In this document: in pieces, positions 31,940 to 42,627 of the stretch
How the letters are laid out: every line of letters starts with the position of its first letter
How positions within the stretch are numbered: the first letter of the stretch is position 1
Source: Siphonodentalium dalli
Taxonomy: Eukaryota > Mollusca > Scaphopoda > Gadilida > Siphonodentaliidae
NCBI GenBank assembly: GCA_032622095.1
Contig: CP136067.1
Coordinates: 179,340,556-179,404,555 of the forward strand
DNA length: 64,000 nt
Direction: 5' to 3'
The notes under the pieces: model-generated
Seen by the model: the letters and a program-made list of their open reading frames with translations, nothing else
Told to the model about the DNA's origin: nothing
Database searches by the model: none
Program-made: the position numbers and the translations under genes

Positions 31940-32221
31940 CGGGCTAGCATCACCAAATTCACCCTCTGGGAACCTCATTCTGCTGAGGTGTAAGCAGAAC
32001 GAGGTTCCCAGAGGGTGAATTTATTAGTGATGCTACACCGCATAGCGGGCTAGCATCACCAAATTCACCCTCTGGGAACCTCATTCTGCTGAGGTGTAAG
32101 CAGAATGAGGTTCCCAGAGGGTGACTTTGGTGATGCTAGCCCGCTATGCGGGATAGCATCACTATATTCACCATCTGGGAACATCATTCAGCAAATGACA
32201 GACACCATATTTCAAGGCTTG
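31940..32221. mobile_element. Foldback family F, left-truncated, copy 1 only
   Basis: Alternating arms of CAGAATGAGGTTCCCAGAGG and the inverse, ending CACCATATTTCAAGGCTTG. The equivalent position in copy 2 carries a TTAA element instead. Confidence 0.78.
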
Positions 32222-32254
32222 ATACCACGACAAGCTATGTTAGATAAATATATC

Positions 32255-32260
32255 TTTATT
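32255..32260 (-). terminator. Poly(A) signal AATAAA for the 119-residue gene, copy 1
   Basis: The minus strand reads TTGAATAAAGATA, about 690 bp beyond the stop codon, with the P6(b) element lying in the putative 3' UTR. Conserved at 41667-41672. Confidence 0.5.
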
Positions 32261-32578
32261 CAATATGATAAATATATAACATACAAAGGTTCGACACATT
32301 TACTCATATGCAGGTACATATAGATATAAACACATATCACCGCCAACGACAATTGCAGAGCGACTCAGTCAGTTCCAATGGCGGGGTCTGGCACCCAAAA
32401 TGACCTTCTGTGCGTATCTGGTATTCCCAAAACACAGCTGAACATATATGCACAGAGCATAAAAAAAAAATTATACATGATGGCAGCGGTCAGATCAGCG
32501 TAGCGAGGGGACTGAACTCTATCTTGCAGCTTGTAAGTTATATGCGACGTCGTCCATTCCTTCGCATCTCGCGTTTTG

Positions 32579-32931
32579 GTACTCAATCCGATCAGACGCT
32601 CCTAAATTACTATTTCTTTGGCTTCGGGAGTAAACAATATTTGATTCGAGTCGAGTAACCTACCCATCAAAGCTCAGAGTTATCAGATATCGATTTTTGA
32701 AGTTCGTTATTTCAATTGTTTCTAGGCAAGAAACACGAAATCAAACGGACGGTCTTGTAGATAAAGATGGATAACTCTAAAATCAGGTGGTAATAATAAC
32801 TTCAAAAATCGATATCTGATCACTCTGAGCTTTGATGGGTAGGTTCCTCTACTCGAATCAAATATTTTTTTTACCCCCGAAGCCAAAGAAATAGTAATAT
32901 AGGAGCGTCTGATCGGATTGAGTACCTTTAA
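32579..32931. mobile_element. TTAA foldback element, subfamily P6 (b), copy 1, left end trimmed
   Basis: Ends GGTACTCAATCCGATCAGAC and GATTGAGTACCTTTAA. The left TTAA is lost by a deletion of about 10 bp relative to copy 2. It lies just downstream of the stop codon of the 119-residue gene. Confidence 0.8.
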
Positions 32932-32946
32932 TATAATTAGCACTTA

Positions 32947-33218
32947 TCAAATAGACCTCTGAACATACAAGGCACAGAACTCGTCGTATTTTGAACATTG
33001 CACTGTTTGAATGAAGTCCGGCATCTCGATGTCCGAGTTGGTTATCTCCATGATTTCACGGACACAGTCCTGAGCATTCTCCCATTCTATCACTGCATAT
33101 GTCTGGAACATCCGCATAGAGTCCAGGACAACGAGCTTGCTTAGCAACCGGTTCATCACGTGTAGTGACTGCTGGTGTTGGGCCGTTCTTGTTCGCGACA
33201 CATTAGGAATCATTCGAT
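32947..33218 (-). CDS. 119-residue gene copy 1, exon 2
   Basis: Acceptor TTCTCTTTGTAG; starts in phase 2 and ends …YVQRSI then TGA. Confidence 0.72.
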
Positions 33219-35133
33219 CTACAAAGAGAATATTGTATTATAAAAGGAGTGTGGTTAGTTTAGCACCACTGCATGACAGAGTTCAGTCCCATGCATGCTA
33301 CTGAGCCCTACCTTGCAATATGCACAGACTATATAGTGGTAAGCGGTTCAAAATCCATTACACTTGTGCGTACATACGCCGGGAGCGGAGGTTGTCTCAC
33401 CCATCTTTTTTTGGTTAAAATGTTCAACAATTGGACATAATTTAATTTCGTATATGCATCTTCACCCGAGTCACTCGTTTAAATACAACATATGGTTGCT
33501 GGAAATATGGCACTTGAATCTCCATCTTATTTCTACGTTATTTACACGAAATAGCACAGGTTCCATATATTATTTAAAATTGACGTCAGAATTTTCTATA
33601 CAGACGCTCTTTATTGTTACAATTTCAGGAATAGAATTACAAGAAATCTCTTTATTGTTCCTTGCGAGATTCTATGACTGGAATGGATCTTTCTCCGGAA
33701 TCCGTATTGTAAGTCCCTACAAATGTATAACGCATTTGTCGGACATTTTTCATGTCCGGAATCAGATCGGGGTGTACCATATGCGAACATAAATTCATGT
33801 ATCAAACCGTCACAGATATTTAACGATATATTATGGGCTTGTTCGGTGCGTGAAATTGATAAGATAGTGCTCATGCGCAATGCCAATCTCGGTATATATT
33901 TAAATTACACACCCAACATGTATCATATAGACTAAAGGGAGTTATCATAGACCGCAATCAACGATGAGCAAAATTTCTCAAGAGGTAGAGGAGAATAAAA
34001 CGATAATTGTGAGTCATACCCAATCAGTTTTCGACGAACTATAGGACATAAACTGTGGTTATTTTTTTTTATATATAATAATATTCGATTTAAATTTTTT
34101 CCCGGTATCGACATAGGTCGATAAATAGTTGAAGTGCCTGTCTACGAGCATTATATGTCACAGAAAGAAGCATTGAATGAACGTACACAAATACAACTTT
34201 GAACACGATGTGTGTGCCCGCCCCCACCAAAGGACCATGTGCAATGCCTGTAACAGAAAAGAGCGTTCCGTGTTAGTCTATTTCTGATATGGTAGAAATA
34301 ATGTTCACGATCGCGTTTGATGTTTCACTTCTGTGCGGAAAATCTAAAACAGCTGGAAAATGGTTGTGACCATGGCAACCATTTTATCAGAGTTTATGGA
34401 GCCATTATATCAATATTTCGTGTACTTGTTACCCTGCCTCCTTCCAAATTACGTAAATAATTTGATAGCTCAATTGATCCATGTCCGTTTAATCACGCAC
34501 TGCATTGTTTTGGCACAACTTGCATGTGGGGGGGGGGGGGGCAAAATATAAGAGAATGTATTGGCTTAACACATATTAAAAATGATAAAATTGTCAAAGA
34601 ATGTAGAAAAATATTATAAAAAATGTTTAAAAATGTAAGAAAAAATTATAAAATTGTTAAAGAATGTAAGAAAACATGGTAAAAAGTGTTAAAAAAGATT
34701 TTTTTTAGGCCAATGCATTCTCTTTATATATGCGAGGCGACCCATGGTCGACTCGCATATATAAGAGAATGCATTGGCACCGGGCATAACTGTAACCATC
34801 ACAATGTGGTCAATGAACCGGTTCCAATGATATCCATATGTGTATGGTGTTATTGAGACAGACCAAAGATATTTTAGGCTTTATTTGGGCGTTTTTGGCC
34901 GGTTTGTTGGGTAAAGGGTTAATTTATCCATGTCCGTTTAATCACGCACTGCAAATTGCTTTGGCACAACATGCATGTGGGGGGGGGGGGCAAAATGCAC
35001 CATGTGCGCCATATGGAAATACTTCTGTACTTAACTATCACTTACCAAGGGCATCTATCGAAACCATTGCCTTCTGGATGTTGCTCATACTCGCAAAGAA
35101 ATCACTGATATCTGGAATTTCCTGGATATTCAT
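32947..35133 (-). CDS. Unrecognised two-exon gene, 119-residue protein, copy 1
   Basis: Coding exons on the minus strand are 35133-35046 (29 codons plus one base) and 33218-32947 (two bases, 89 codons, TGA). The intron of 1827 bp has GTAAGTGA and TTCTCTTTGTAG. The junction makes an Asp codon (…SIDAL-D-RMIPNVS…). The protein is small, without signal peptide or membrane segment, probably helical, with three Cys (DCVREIM, QCSKYDEFCAL). I recognise no family. Support: splice phase fits exactly; both exons, splice sites, promoter words and poly(A) signal are kept in the second copy. That copy differs at only three residues (I6V, S10N and one L-to-P in exon 2), while several changes are silent. The intron holds family E and a P2 element. 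An upstream coding exon cannot be excluded because ATG lies just after ATGTACAG. Confidence 0.7.
34075..34500. repeat. Family E copy 3 (intron of copy 1 gene)
   Basis: CCCGGTATCGACATAGG, AAGCATTGAATGAACGTAC, AAAGAGCGTTCCGTGTTAGT, CTATTTCTGATATGG and CCATGTCCGTTTAATC. Confidence 0.68.
34555..34922. mobile_element. TTAA foldback P2, left-truncated, copy 1 intron
   Basis: Right end GTTGGGTAAAGGGTTAA (TTAA 34919-34922), one full hairpin and half of the other. Flanked by a direct repeat of CCATGTCCGTTTAATCACGC at 34482 and 34929, so the segment may have been copied together with flanking DNA. Confidence 0.7.
35046..35133 (-). CDS. 119-residue gene copy 1, exon 1 coding part
   Basis: MNIQEIPDISDFFASMSNIQ followed by KAMVSIDAL, then donor GTAAGTGATAG. 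Two very short upstream ATG frames lie in the leader. Confidence 0.7.
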
Positions 35134-35253
35134 GACTGTACATATACAACTGAATATGCTCTCATAAAGTGTGCCAAAATATGTACTGGGTCAAATTGTC
35201 GTGTATTCAAGAATCTCCAATTGGACGAATAATTACATTTTTCTGGATGTGGC

Positions 35254-35400
35254 CTATTTATTGTGTGTGAAATTTCTATGGCTTCAGTTTGACTTGATTT
35301 TATCCAATGGATACCAACCATTGAATGCATACTGCTCGCTTCATCCAATCAGGAATCGAGGAAACCCGATGCTAGTTGTGGTGACTGACCAATGACCAAT
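35254..35400 (-). promoter_or_regulatory. CCAAT/TATA-like promoter, copy 1
   Basis: A TATA-like CAATAAATAG (35254-35263 on the minus strand) is preceded by NF-Y-type CCAAT words at 35304-35308, 35345-35349, 35389-35393 and 35396-35400. Start of transcription would be near 35225, about 90 nt before the ATG. Confidence 0.5.
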
Positions 35401-35439
35401 CGACTACCGGAGCCCTTTAAATCAACTGACACCTTTGTT

Positions 35440-36900
35440 GCTTGGAACAACATCCCTGATTAGGGAGTGTCTGGTGTCGCTTTGTTAGCTCGATGTCCAC
35501 ACAATCACTTCATTGTACCAACCCCTTTTAATTAAGGTTTTAGAAAAATATTCTTCTGACATATTTTTTTTCATGTCTTTATAAAGAGATAAGAATTCCG
35601 CGAGCAAGGAATAGTTTCTTTCACCAATAGCAATAAAAAAATAATACTTCGAAATTATGAACCTATTTATCCGCCACCAGAACAAATTTCGGCGGGGGGA
35701 TATATAGGAATGGTGTTTGTGACTCCGTCCGTCTGTCTGGTCTGTCGAGCAGTCCCGAAAAGTTGTCCGGAGGTTAGATTTTGAACAATTTATCAACGGA
35801 TTTCAAAGATTTTTGGTATATGAGCTCACAAGGTGAATGTCTGAAACTAATTCGCAACTAGGACCGGTCAAACATTTTCACCACAGTTACAACCATTTGA
35901 TTGTAAATGTTTGGCGTTTAGCACACACGAAAAGTTTCATTTCTTAAACCTATTGTTTCTCGAATTCGGCCACTAAGTCTTGCCATTCGCGCTTTCTTGA
36001 TTTCTACAATCTTTCTACTTCTCTGAGGAGATAGCTCAACAAAAGCAGATGTCTGCTTGCTACTAGATCCTCTTCCCCTTTTCTAATCTACTCATGTTTC
36101 CATCATCAAAATGTTGTTCATCATACATGTAATATTAATTGGGGCAAATAAATATTGTTTAAATCAAAGTTGTCCGGGTGTTACCTCGAACAATTATCAT
36201 TGGATTTCAAAGATTTTTGGTATGTGAGTTCAGAAAAGGAGTATATCTGAAACCAGTTCTCAAACTGGGCCCGACATTTTTACCAGACTTACGGGCTCTT
36301 GAATTGCTATTTTTTGACGTTCAGCACCCACTATATCAAAGTTGTCCGGAGGTCATTTCGAACAATTATAAACAAAGAATATTTACATGTGAGTTCACAA
36401 AAGGAGTTACATGACAAGAGTCATTTCGAACAATTATAAACGGATTTCAAAGAATATTGGCATGTGAGTTCACAAAAGGAGTTACATGAAAACAGTTTAC
36501 AAACTATAGGCCCGCCTTACATTTTCACCAGAGTTACGGTCCTTTGATTGTAGAATTTTTGGCGTTTAGCATCCAGGAAAAGTTGTCCTGGGGTATTTTG
36601 AACAACTATTAACAGATTTGAAATATAATATTTTGGTATAAGAATACACAAGAGTTTCCTGAACGAGTTTTCAAAATAGCCCCGGCCGTACATTTTCAGC
36701 AGATTTACGGCCATCTGATTGTCATTTTTGGTGTATAGCACCCACGAAATGTTGCCCAGGATTTATGTAGAATAACTATCAACGGATTTGGGAGATTTCT
36801 GGTATGTGAGTTCATGCAAGGAATTTCTGAAACGAGTTCGCAAACTAGGTCCGGCATTAAGTTTTAGCAGAGTTGCGGTATTTATTTTCGGCGTTGCCAT
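35440..36900. repeat. Degenerate tandem repeat with GTTGTCCGG, copy 1
   Basis: Units of roughly 160-190 bp contain AAGTTGTCCGG, AACAATTATCAACGGATTT, TTTTTGGTATGTGAGTTCA and TTTGGCGTTTAGCACCCA. Also present at 44580-45975 and 48281-48760. Frames in it are open by chance and differ between copies. Confidence 0.75.
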
Positions 36901-36939
36901 TTGAAATTTAAGCCCGAACTAAAACAAATATTAACCAAT

Positions 36940-37672
36940 ATCAAAGAAATATTAATTGCATGATTTCAATTATTTTTAGTATATTTTGAAAATGGCCATC
37001 CCAAACTTTGCCCACATAGGCGGAGAGTCCACCGTCGGCGACTGCTTGTTTTATTCTGTATAAGATCACAGCTATTTTCAGCGCCCATGGTGCACCAACC
37101 AAACTTGATTTGCTTTCCAAGTACACCAGTCGTTTTGCGAAAGGACTTTTTGGCCATACGGATAGATTTACGACTACCAATTGCTATCCGTATTCGTTAT
37201 CTTAATGTTAAGGATGCGAAAGGTCTGTAATGAACGACGACAGACAATTATTACGAATAGCTATTTGTAGTCGTAATTGTAAGGCTGCGAACGATCTCTA
37301 TTATCGAACTATACTGGATGATATATCAACAGCGACCGAATTGGAAATATCGGGAAATCCGATAATGATACGTATGATCCAAATATATTGGATTGTGGTC
37401 CACGGGAGGTCACTCTACGTTTAGGTGTGCACTATAACATTTCGAAATGTTTCGGGGCCACAAAGATTTTTACAAAGGAAACTCTTGCAATTGCTAATAA
37501 TGTGCTGTTTTAAAGTTTTATCCCTGTCCTATTGGGAATGCTGAGTTTGAAATTATTCTGGGATATAATTGTTGTATATGTTTCATCTCTGGATTGTCTG
37601 TGGTTTCCATGGCATTAGAACCTCGATCGTCTCGAAACGTTTACACTTTGTTGAGGAGATGAACTCATGGGT
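36940..37672. repeat. Block repeated three times (copy 1)
   Basis: AAAATGGCCATCCCAAACTT through ACCTCGATCGTCTCG; also at 46720-47342 and 48826-49420. A plus-strand frame ending WIVVHGRSLYV is open in two copies and broken in the third, and a minus-strand frame MAKKSFRK… is likewise shifted in the third. I do not call a gene. Confidence 0.65.
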
Positions 37673-38014
37673 CCGAATCGGCATCTCTGGTTTAGACTAG
37701 GTTTTATTCTAGACCAGGTTTAACTCCAGTTTAAACTAGGTTTAAGTAGGGTTTAAACTTGGTTTTACAGTAGTTAAACCAGGTTTATGGGAGTAAAACT
37801 GGGTTTTAGCGTACTTTGGGTTTAATTATTCGCCCGATATTTTTCGCCCAATATTGATGTTGTTTCTTCGTGAATATGGGAGTGTTTATTTTGAATTGGG
37901 GGAGGCGTTTATGCACGGGCGTTTGTCACTCAATTTAGATGCAGGAGAGTCTTAGTGGAATTCGGGGAGGCGATGTCGGTACTTATGAGATAAATTCTAA
38001 CAAAATATGTTATC
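37673..38014. other. Junction between duplication copies
   Basis: Unique to this junction. A GTTTAAACTAGG/ACCAGGTTTA low-complexity stretch at about 37695-37810, then AT-rich DNA leading into the 16-bp array of copy 2. Confidence 0.6.
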
Positions 38015-38106
38015 TATTCCGAAGGTTCGCTATTCCGAAGGTTTGCTATTCCGAAGGTTCATTATTTCGAAGGTTCAATATTCCGAAGGTTCGCTATTCC
38101 GAAGGT
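38012..38106 (+). repeat. 16-bp minisatellite array
   Basis: About six units of CTATTCCGAAGGTTCG type at the left edge of duplication copy 2. Confidence 0.85.
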
Positions 38107-39195
38107 TTTCTAATTTGGGCGTATTTAACCAGAAATGAATAAAAATTTGCACCCCCCCCCCCCAAAACCACACGAGGAATGATAAATACGATTACGCTAG
38201 TATTCTCATATAGTACATTTATACACCCATTCTAATTCCCAATTTGTTATTATTAGAAAGAATAAAGCATCAGTTTATCGCTTTTTATGGAAAGTTGAAA
38301 ACACGATGATTACATGACTGAAATAAACTACATGGAAGAGATACAGTCTGTCCGAACTGGCAATATTTATTTGAAAGAAACATCAACCCCCAGATCACAT
38401 ATATTAAATATATGACATATTATATACCATTTGAAATGGGAAGCTCTCTAACATTGTATTTTCAACTTATCCGGTATAATAAACCTGTATAATAAGCATG
38501 TTGTTTTTGTTGAGTTACCAACGTGTTTTTGTGCTGAAGTTTCATCTGGTTTTGTTGCGCAACGTGTATTATTTTCAATGGAGGGGGCATAACTCTATAT
38601 TTAAAGATAGTTATCACCCTTCCATTGAAAATCCATTTTTAGTTTGAATGGGGGGGGGATCTGTTTATGATTTCAGCTGTTTTCTATTTCTCTATGGGCA
38701 TCTTCTGAGACACAAACGTTTCAAATAGTGATGAATTATAGTATTTTAATCATATTTTATGGCATATATTGTTATTAAACCGGTAATAAACCCGTATATC
38801 AAGGCACTATACAAAAATAATCAGTGACTCGAAAATTAAGTGGGCATTTAAAGTCAATACAAAGTCACAATTGCAGTTAGGTTCATTTGATACCCGTCTA
38901 TTCAGCGATATTCTGCTACACATTATGTTATAGCCTCCAGTATTCATTAGCTATATAGCACCACTGTTATAATCCAGCTTTAGCTGGCGTATTCTGCCTC
39001 GAAGATTATTGAGATATTACGTCATACGTAATGACATTAAATCGTATGGAAACATAGCAATTGTGCGGGCTGCGTGACGTGAATATGCATTGAGAAATAA
39101 CGTCATACGTAATGACATTTCCTTCGTAAAAAGAGTCTTCGTAATAATGAACCATCTCAATACTTTAGAATATAGAATTAACATTAAAATAACAA

Positions 39196-39322
39196 AAACC
39201 TTCGGAATAGCGAACCTTCGGAATAGAGAACTTTCGGAATAGCGAACCTTCGGAATAGTGAACCTGTGGAATAGAGAACCTTCGGAATAGTGAACCTTCG
39301 GAATAGCGAACCGTCGGAATAT
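39196..39322 (-). repeat. 16-bp minisatellite array, opposite orientation
   Basis: Eight units of CTTCGGAATAGCGAAC type, equivalent to 29515-29640 and almost identical to it. Confidence 0.88.
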
Positions 39323-39787
39323 AGACATGTCCCCCATCTGTTCTATCAATAATCAAGTCAAGTAGTTTTATTGCATATGTGTTAATTATCTGTTACATTT
39401 TTCGTGTTCAAATAGTTAACACAATCATGGATTTACAGTATAAACGGATATCAATACATTTATCGCATATACAAATTATAACTTTCAAAAAACAATTCAA
39501 TTGAGTTAAGGTCCCCAGCGGATGGAGAGCGTAACATATGCTCGTGTACTAGCGCGAACAGACCCATATAAGGATCAGGATTCTTCCGGTATCCAGAATT
39601 CACTACATTTTCACTAGATAGGGTCATGACAATATTGTATTCATAATGTGACCGGAATGTCAGAAGAAACCTGAATCACTCAAAAGGGACTCGCGCCTGC
39701 ATCAGGCAGACTATATATATCTTAATCTTAGCTCCAAATTCTAAGTTGGCAACTTACTAAGTCATTGAGGACAATAATTTATCTCTT

Positions 39788-39997
39788 CTAAAGCAGCAAG
39801 TACTTTGCTAACCGATTCAATGAAATTCTAGATTAATTTTTCATTAGTGTATCAAATTTCTGTATGGTTGGCCAGTGACAATAGAATGTTTTCAGATATC
39901 GACGTCGTATATCAATATAGGCGGGACAGACCAGTAGAAAGTGATATTCATTTTCAACCGCATTTAACTGACAACATTTACAAAATACCGGTACCAA
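39788..39997 (-). pseudogene. LINE ORF2 C-terminus fragment, copy 2
   Basis: Same remnant as 30480-30689, but a GAA codon after LMKN is changed to TAA, so the frame is closed here. Confidence 0.65.
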
Positions 39998-40494
39998 AGA
40001 ATGTACTGCGATAACATGATTTGGGTATAATATGGGTCAACCAGTAAGGCGCATCGCACATTTCGTTGGCAAATGCCGTCCATCAACCTCGAAACTGGTC
40101 CTAACCATGAAAATAGCGGATTAGTTTATATAACTCAGCTTTTCATTATACCAACAGGTGCTACAATTTACATTCCTATGATAGAATAGTTTATTAATTC
40201 TTTCAGCCACCACATCAGGTGGTACAAAGAGAAGGGGTAATGAATATACATAAAACAAATTCCGACCATTATACCGTGAGAATAACACCATATACATTAA
40301 TACAAGAAATCTGTGAACAGAGATCAAACAGTCATGGAAACCTGCATGATATTTTTAGTGCAATGGTGAAGTTCGAAATTTGGTGGGAGCTGTGCCCCTT
40401 TGCTACTAAGTGACGCATCTCATTTTTTTTTAGAGTAATTTCCACGTGTTATCTCGAGCAGGAATGTGAGGGTTAAATGCACGTTGACGAATGT

Positions 40495-40963
40495 TTAAAG
40501 GTACTCAATCCGATAAAACTCCTCTCAATTACTATTTCAATGGCTTCGGGGGTCAAAAATATTTGATTCGAGTCGAGGAAGTCACCCATCAAAGCACAGC
40601 TTTGTTAGATATCGATTTTAGAAATATATTATTTTTCATTATCGGGAATACTTTCTGGACCAGAACACAGTCAAAATTGCGTTATTATTACCAGTTGATT
40701 TTAGAGTTATCCATCCTTGTCTGTTTGAATAGTGTTTTGGTGTACACATCTCGAGCAGATTACGAAATTGAATGCAATTATTAGTACTCATCTCGAGAAA
40801 ATAACAAATTTCAAAAATCAATATCTAATAACTCTGAGCTTTGTTTGATGGGTTCCTCGACTCGAATCAAATATTTTTTACCGCCAAAGCCAAAGAAATA
40901 GTAATGTAGGACCCTCTGATCGGATTGTTGTTGTTGGAATCTGATCGGATTGAATACCTTTAA
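40495..40963. mobile_element. TTAA foldback P6 (a), copy 2
   Basis: TTAA at 40495-40498 and 40960-40963; shorter than copy 1 by loss of a TCTGATCGGATT-containing duplication near the right end. Confidence 0.8.
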
Positions 40964-41221
40964 GATGGTTGTCAAAATGGCTCTCCGTTCCAAACTGTAA
41001 TAACCAAAGCCCATCCCCTGGATAGTGCCGCCGCCCCCTCGGAGTTATTGATGAGGTGGAGTTTAGTGAGCTAGCATGGACAGTGTGCTACATTGAAATC
41101 GGTATCATAAATTATACGACAAGGTGTTTGTTTCTTCGGGAATAAATGGGTGAATATCGTGAATAAGTATTGATTGATTCATGATTGTGCATGGTTCAAA
41201 TAAACCAATCAAAACTTCGTT

Positions 41222-41620
41222 TTAACCCTTTGCCCAACAGAACGGCCCTGTGCCAATGCATTCTCTTATATATGCGAGTCGACCATAGGTCGCCTCGCAT
41301 ATATAAGAGAATGCATTGGCTTAACACATTACAAATTATAAAATTGTTCAAGAATGTAAGAAAAAATGGTAAAAAGTGTTAAAAAAGATTTTTTTTAGGC
41401 CAATGCATTCTCTTATATATGCGAGGCGACCTATGGTCGACTCGCATATATAAGAGAATGCATTGACACAGGGCATAACTGTAACCATCACAATGTGATC
41501 AAGGAGCCGGTTCCAATGATATCCATATTTGTATGGTTTTATTGAGACAGACCGAAGATAATTTAGGCTGTTGAAGCTTTATTTGGCCGGGTTTGGCCGG
41601 TTTGTTGGGTAAAGGGTTAA
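41222..41620. mobile_element. TTAA foldback P2, complete, copy 2 only
   Basis: TTAACCCTTTGCCCAACA and TGTTGGGTAAAGGGTTAA with TTAA at both ends. Two inner hairpins (CCAATGCATTCTCTTATATA) and a unique right section, CATAACTGTAACCATCACAA, shared with 34790. Confidence 0.83.
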
Positions 41621-41666
41621 AGTCGTTAGGAGAATACCACGACAAGCTATGTTAGATAAATATATC

Positions 41667-41672
41667 TTTATT
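41667..41672 (-). terminator. Poly(A) signal AATAAA, copy 2 gene
   Basis: Same context as 32255-32260. Confidence 0.5.
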
Positions 41673-41981
41673 CAATATGATAAATATATAACATACAAAG
41701 GTTCGACACATTTACTCATATGCAGGTACATATAGATATAAACACATATCACCGCCAACGACAATTGCAGAGCGACTCAGTCAGTTCCAATGGCGGGGTC
41801 TGGCACCCAAATTGACCTTCTGTGCGTATCTGGTATTCCCAAAACACAGCTGAACATATATACACAGAACATATACATGATGGCAGCGGTCAGATCAGCG
41901 TAGCGAGGGGACTGAACTCTATATTGCAGCTGTAAGTTATATGCGACGTCGTCCATTCCTTCGCATCTCGCGTTTTGGTGA

Positions 41982-42340
41982 TTAAAGGTACTCAATCCGA
42001 TCAGACGCTCCTAAATTACTATTTCTTTGGCTTCAGGGGTAAAACATATTTGATTCGAGTCGAGTAACCTACCCATCAAAGCTCAGAGTTATCAGATATC
42101 GATTTTTGAAGTTCGTTATTTCAATTGTTTCTAGGCAAGAAACACGAAATCAAACGGACGGTCTTGTAGATAAAGATGGATAACTCTAAAATCAGGTGGT
42201 AATAATAACTTCAAAAATCGATATCTGATCACTCTGAGCTTTGATGGGTAGGTTCCTCTACTCGAATCAAATATTTTTTTTACCCCCGAAGCCAAAGAAA
42301 TAGTAATATAGGAGCGTCTGATCGGATTGAGTACCTTTAA
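41982..42340. mobile_element. TTAA foldback P6 (b), complete, copy 2
   Basis: TTAAAGGTACTCAATCCGAT and GATTGAGTACCTTTAA with intact TTAA at both ends, 16 bp downstream of the stop codon of the copy 2 gene. Confidence 0.82.
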
Positions 42341-42355
42341 TATAATTAGCACTTA

Positions 42356-42627
42356 TCAAATAGACCTCTGAACATACAAGGCACAGAACTCGTCGTATTT
42401 TGAACATTGCACTGTTTGAATGAAGTCCGGCATCTCGATGTCCGAGTTGGTTATCTCCATGATTTCACGGACACAGTCCTGAGCATTCTCCCATTCTATC
42501 ACTGCATACGTCTGGAACATCCGCATAGAGTCCAGGACAACGAGCTTGCTTAGCAACCGGTTCATCACGTGTGGCGACTGCTGGTGTTGGGCCGTTCTTG
42601 TTCGCGACACATTAGGAATCATTCGAT
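42356..42627 (-). CDS. 119-residue gene copy 2, exon 2
   Basis: Acceptor TTCTCTTTGTAG; reads to …YVQRSI and TGA. Confidence 0.72.

Larger units (their letters stand above)
28538..37672. repeat. Tandem segmental duplication, copy 1 (~9.1 kb)
   Basis: Aligns with 38015-47342 from the 16-bp array through CATTAGAACCTCGATCGTCT. Order of shared parts: 16-bp arrays, LINE tail fragment, two P6 elements, the 119-residue gene with its promoter, the GTTGTCCGG repeats and the 37.0-37.6 kb block. Long stretches are almost identical; differences are mainly insertions and deletions. Copy-1-specific: the foldback arm at 29851-30082, the hairpin at 30268-30425, the family F insertion at 31940-32221 and the P2 element at 34555-34922. 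Confidence 0.9.

Noticed and set aside
33364-33935. 142-codon plus-strand frame and neighbours
   Set aside because: Lies in the intron of the 119-residue gene; the counterpart in copy 2 (42682-43199) is split into two frames, so it is not conserved.
36941-37424. MAKKSFRK… (minus) and …WIVVHGRSLYV (plus) frames
   Set aside because: Conserved in two duplicated copies simply because the DNA is duplicated; both are broken in the third copy at 48.9-49.2 kb.
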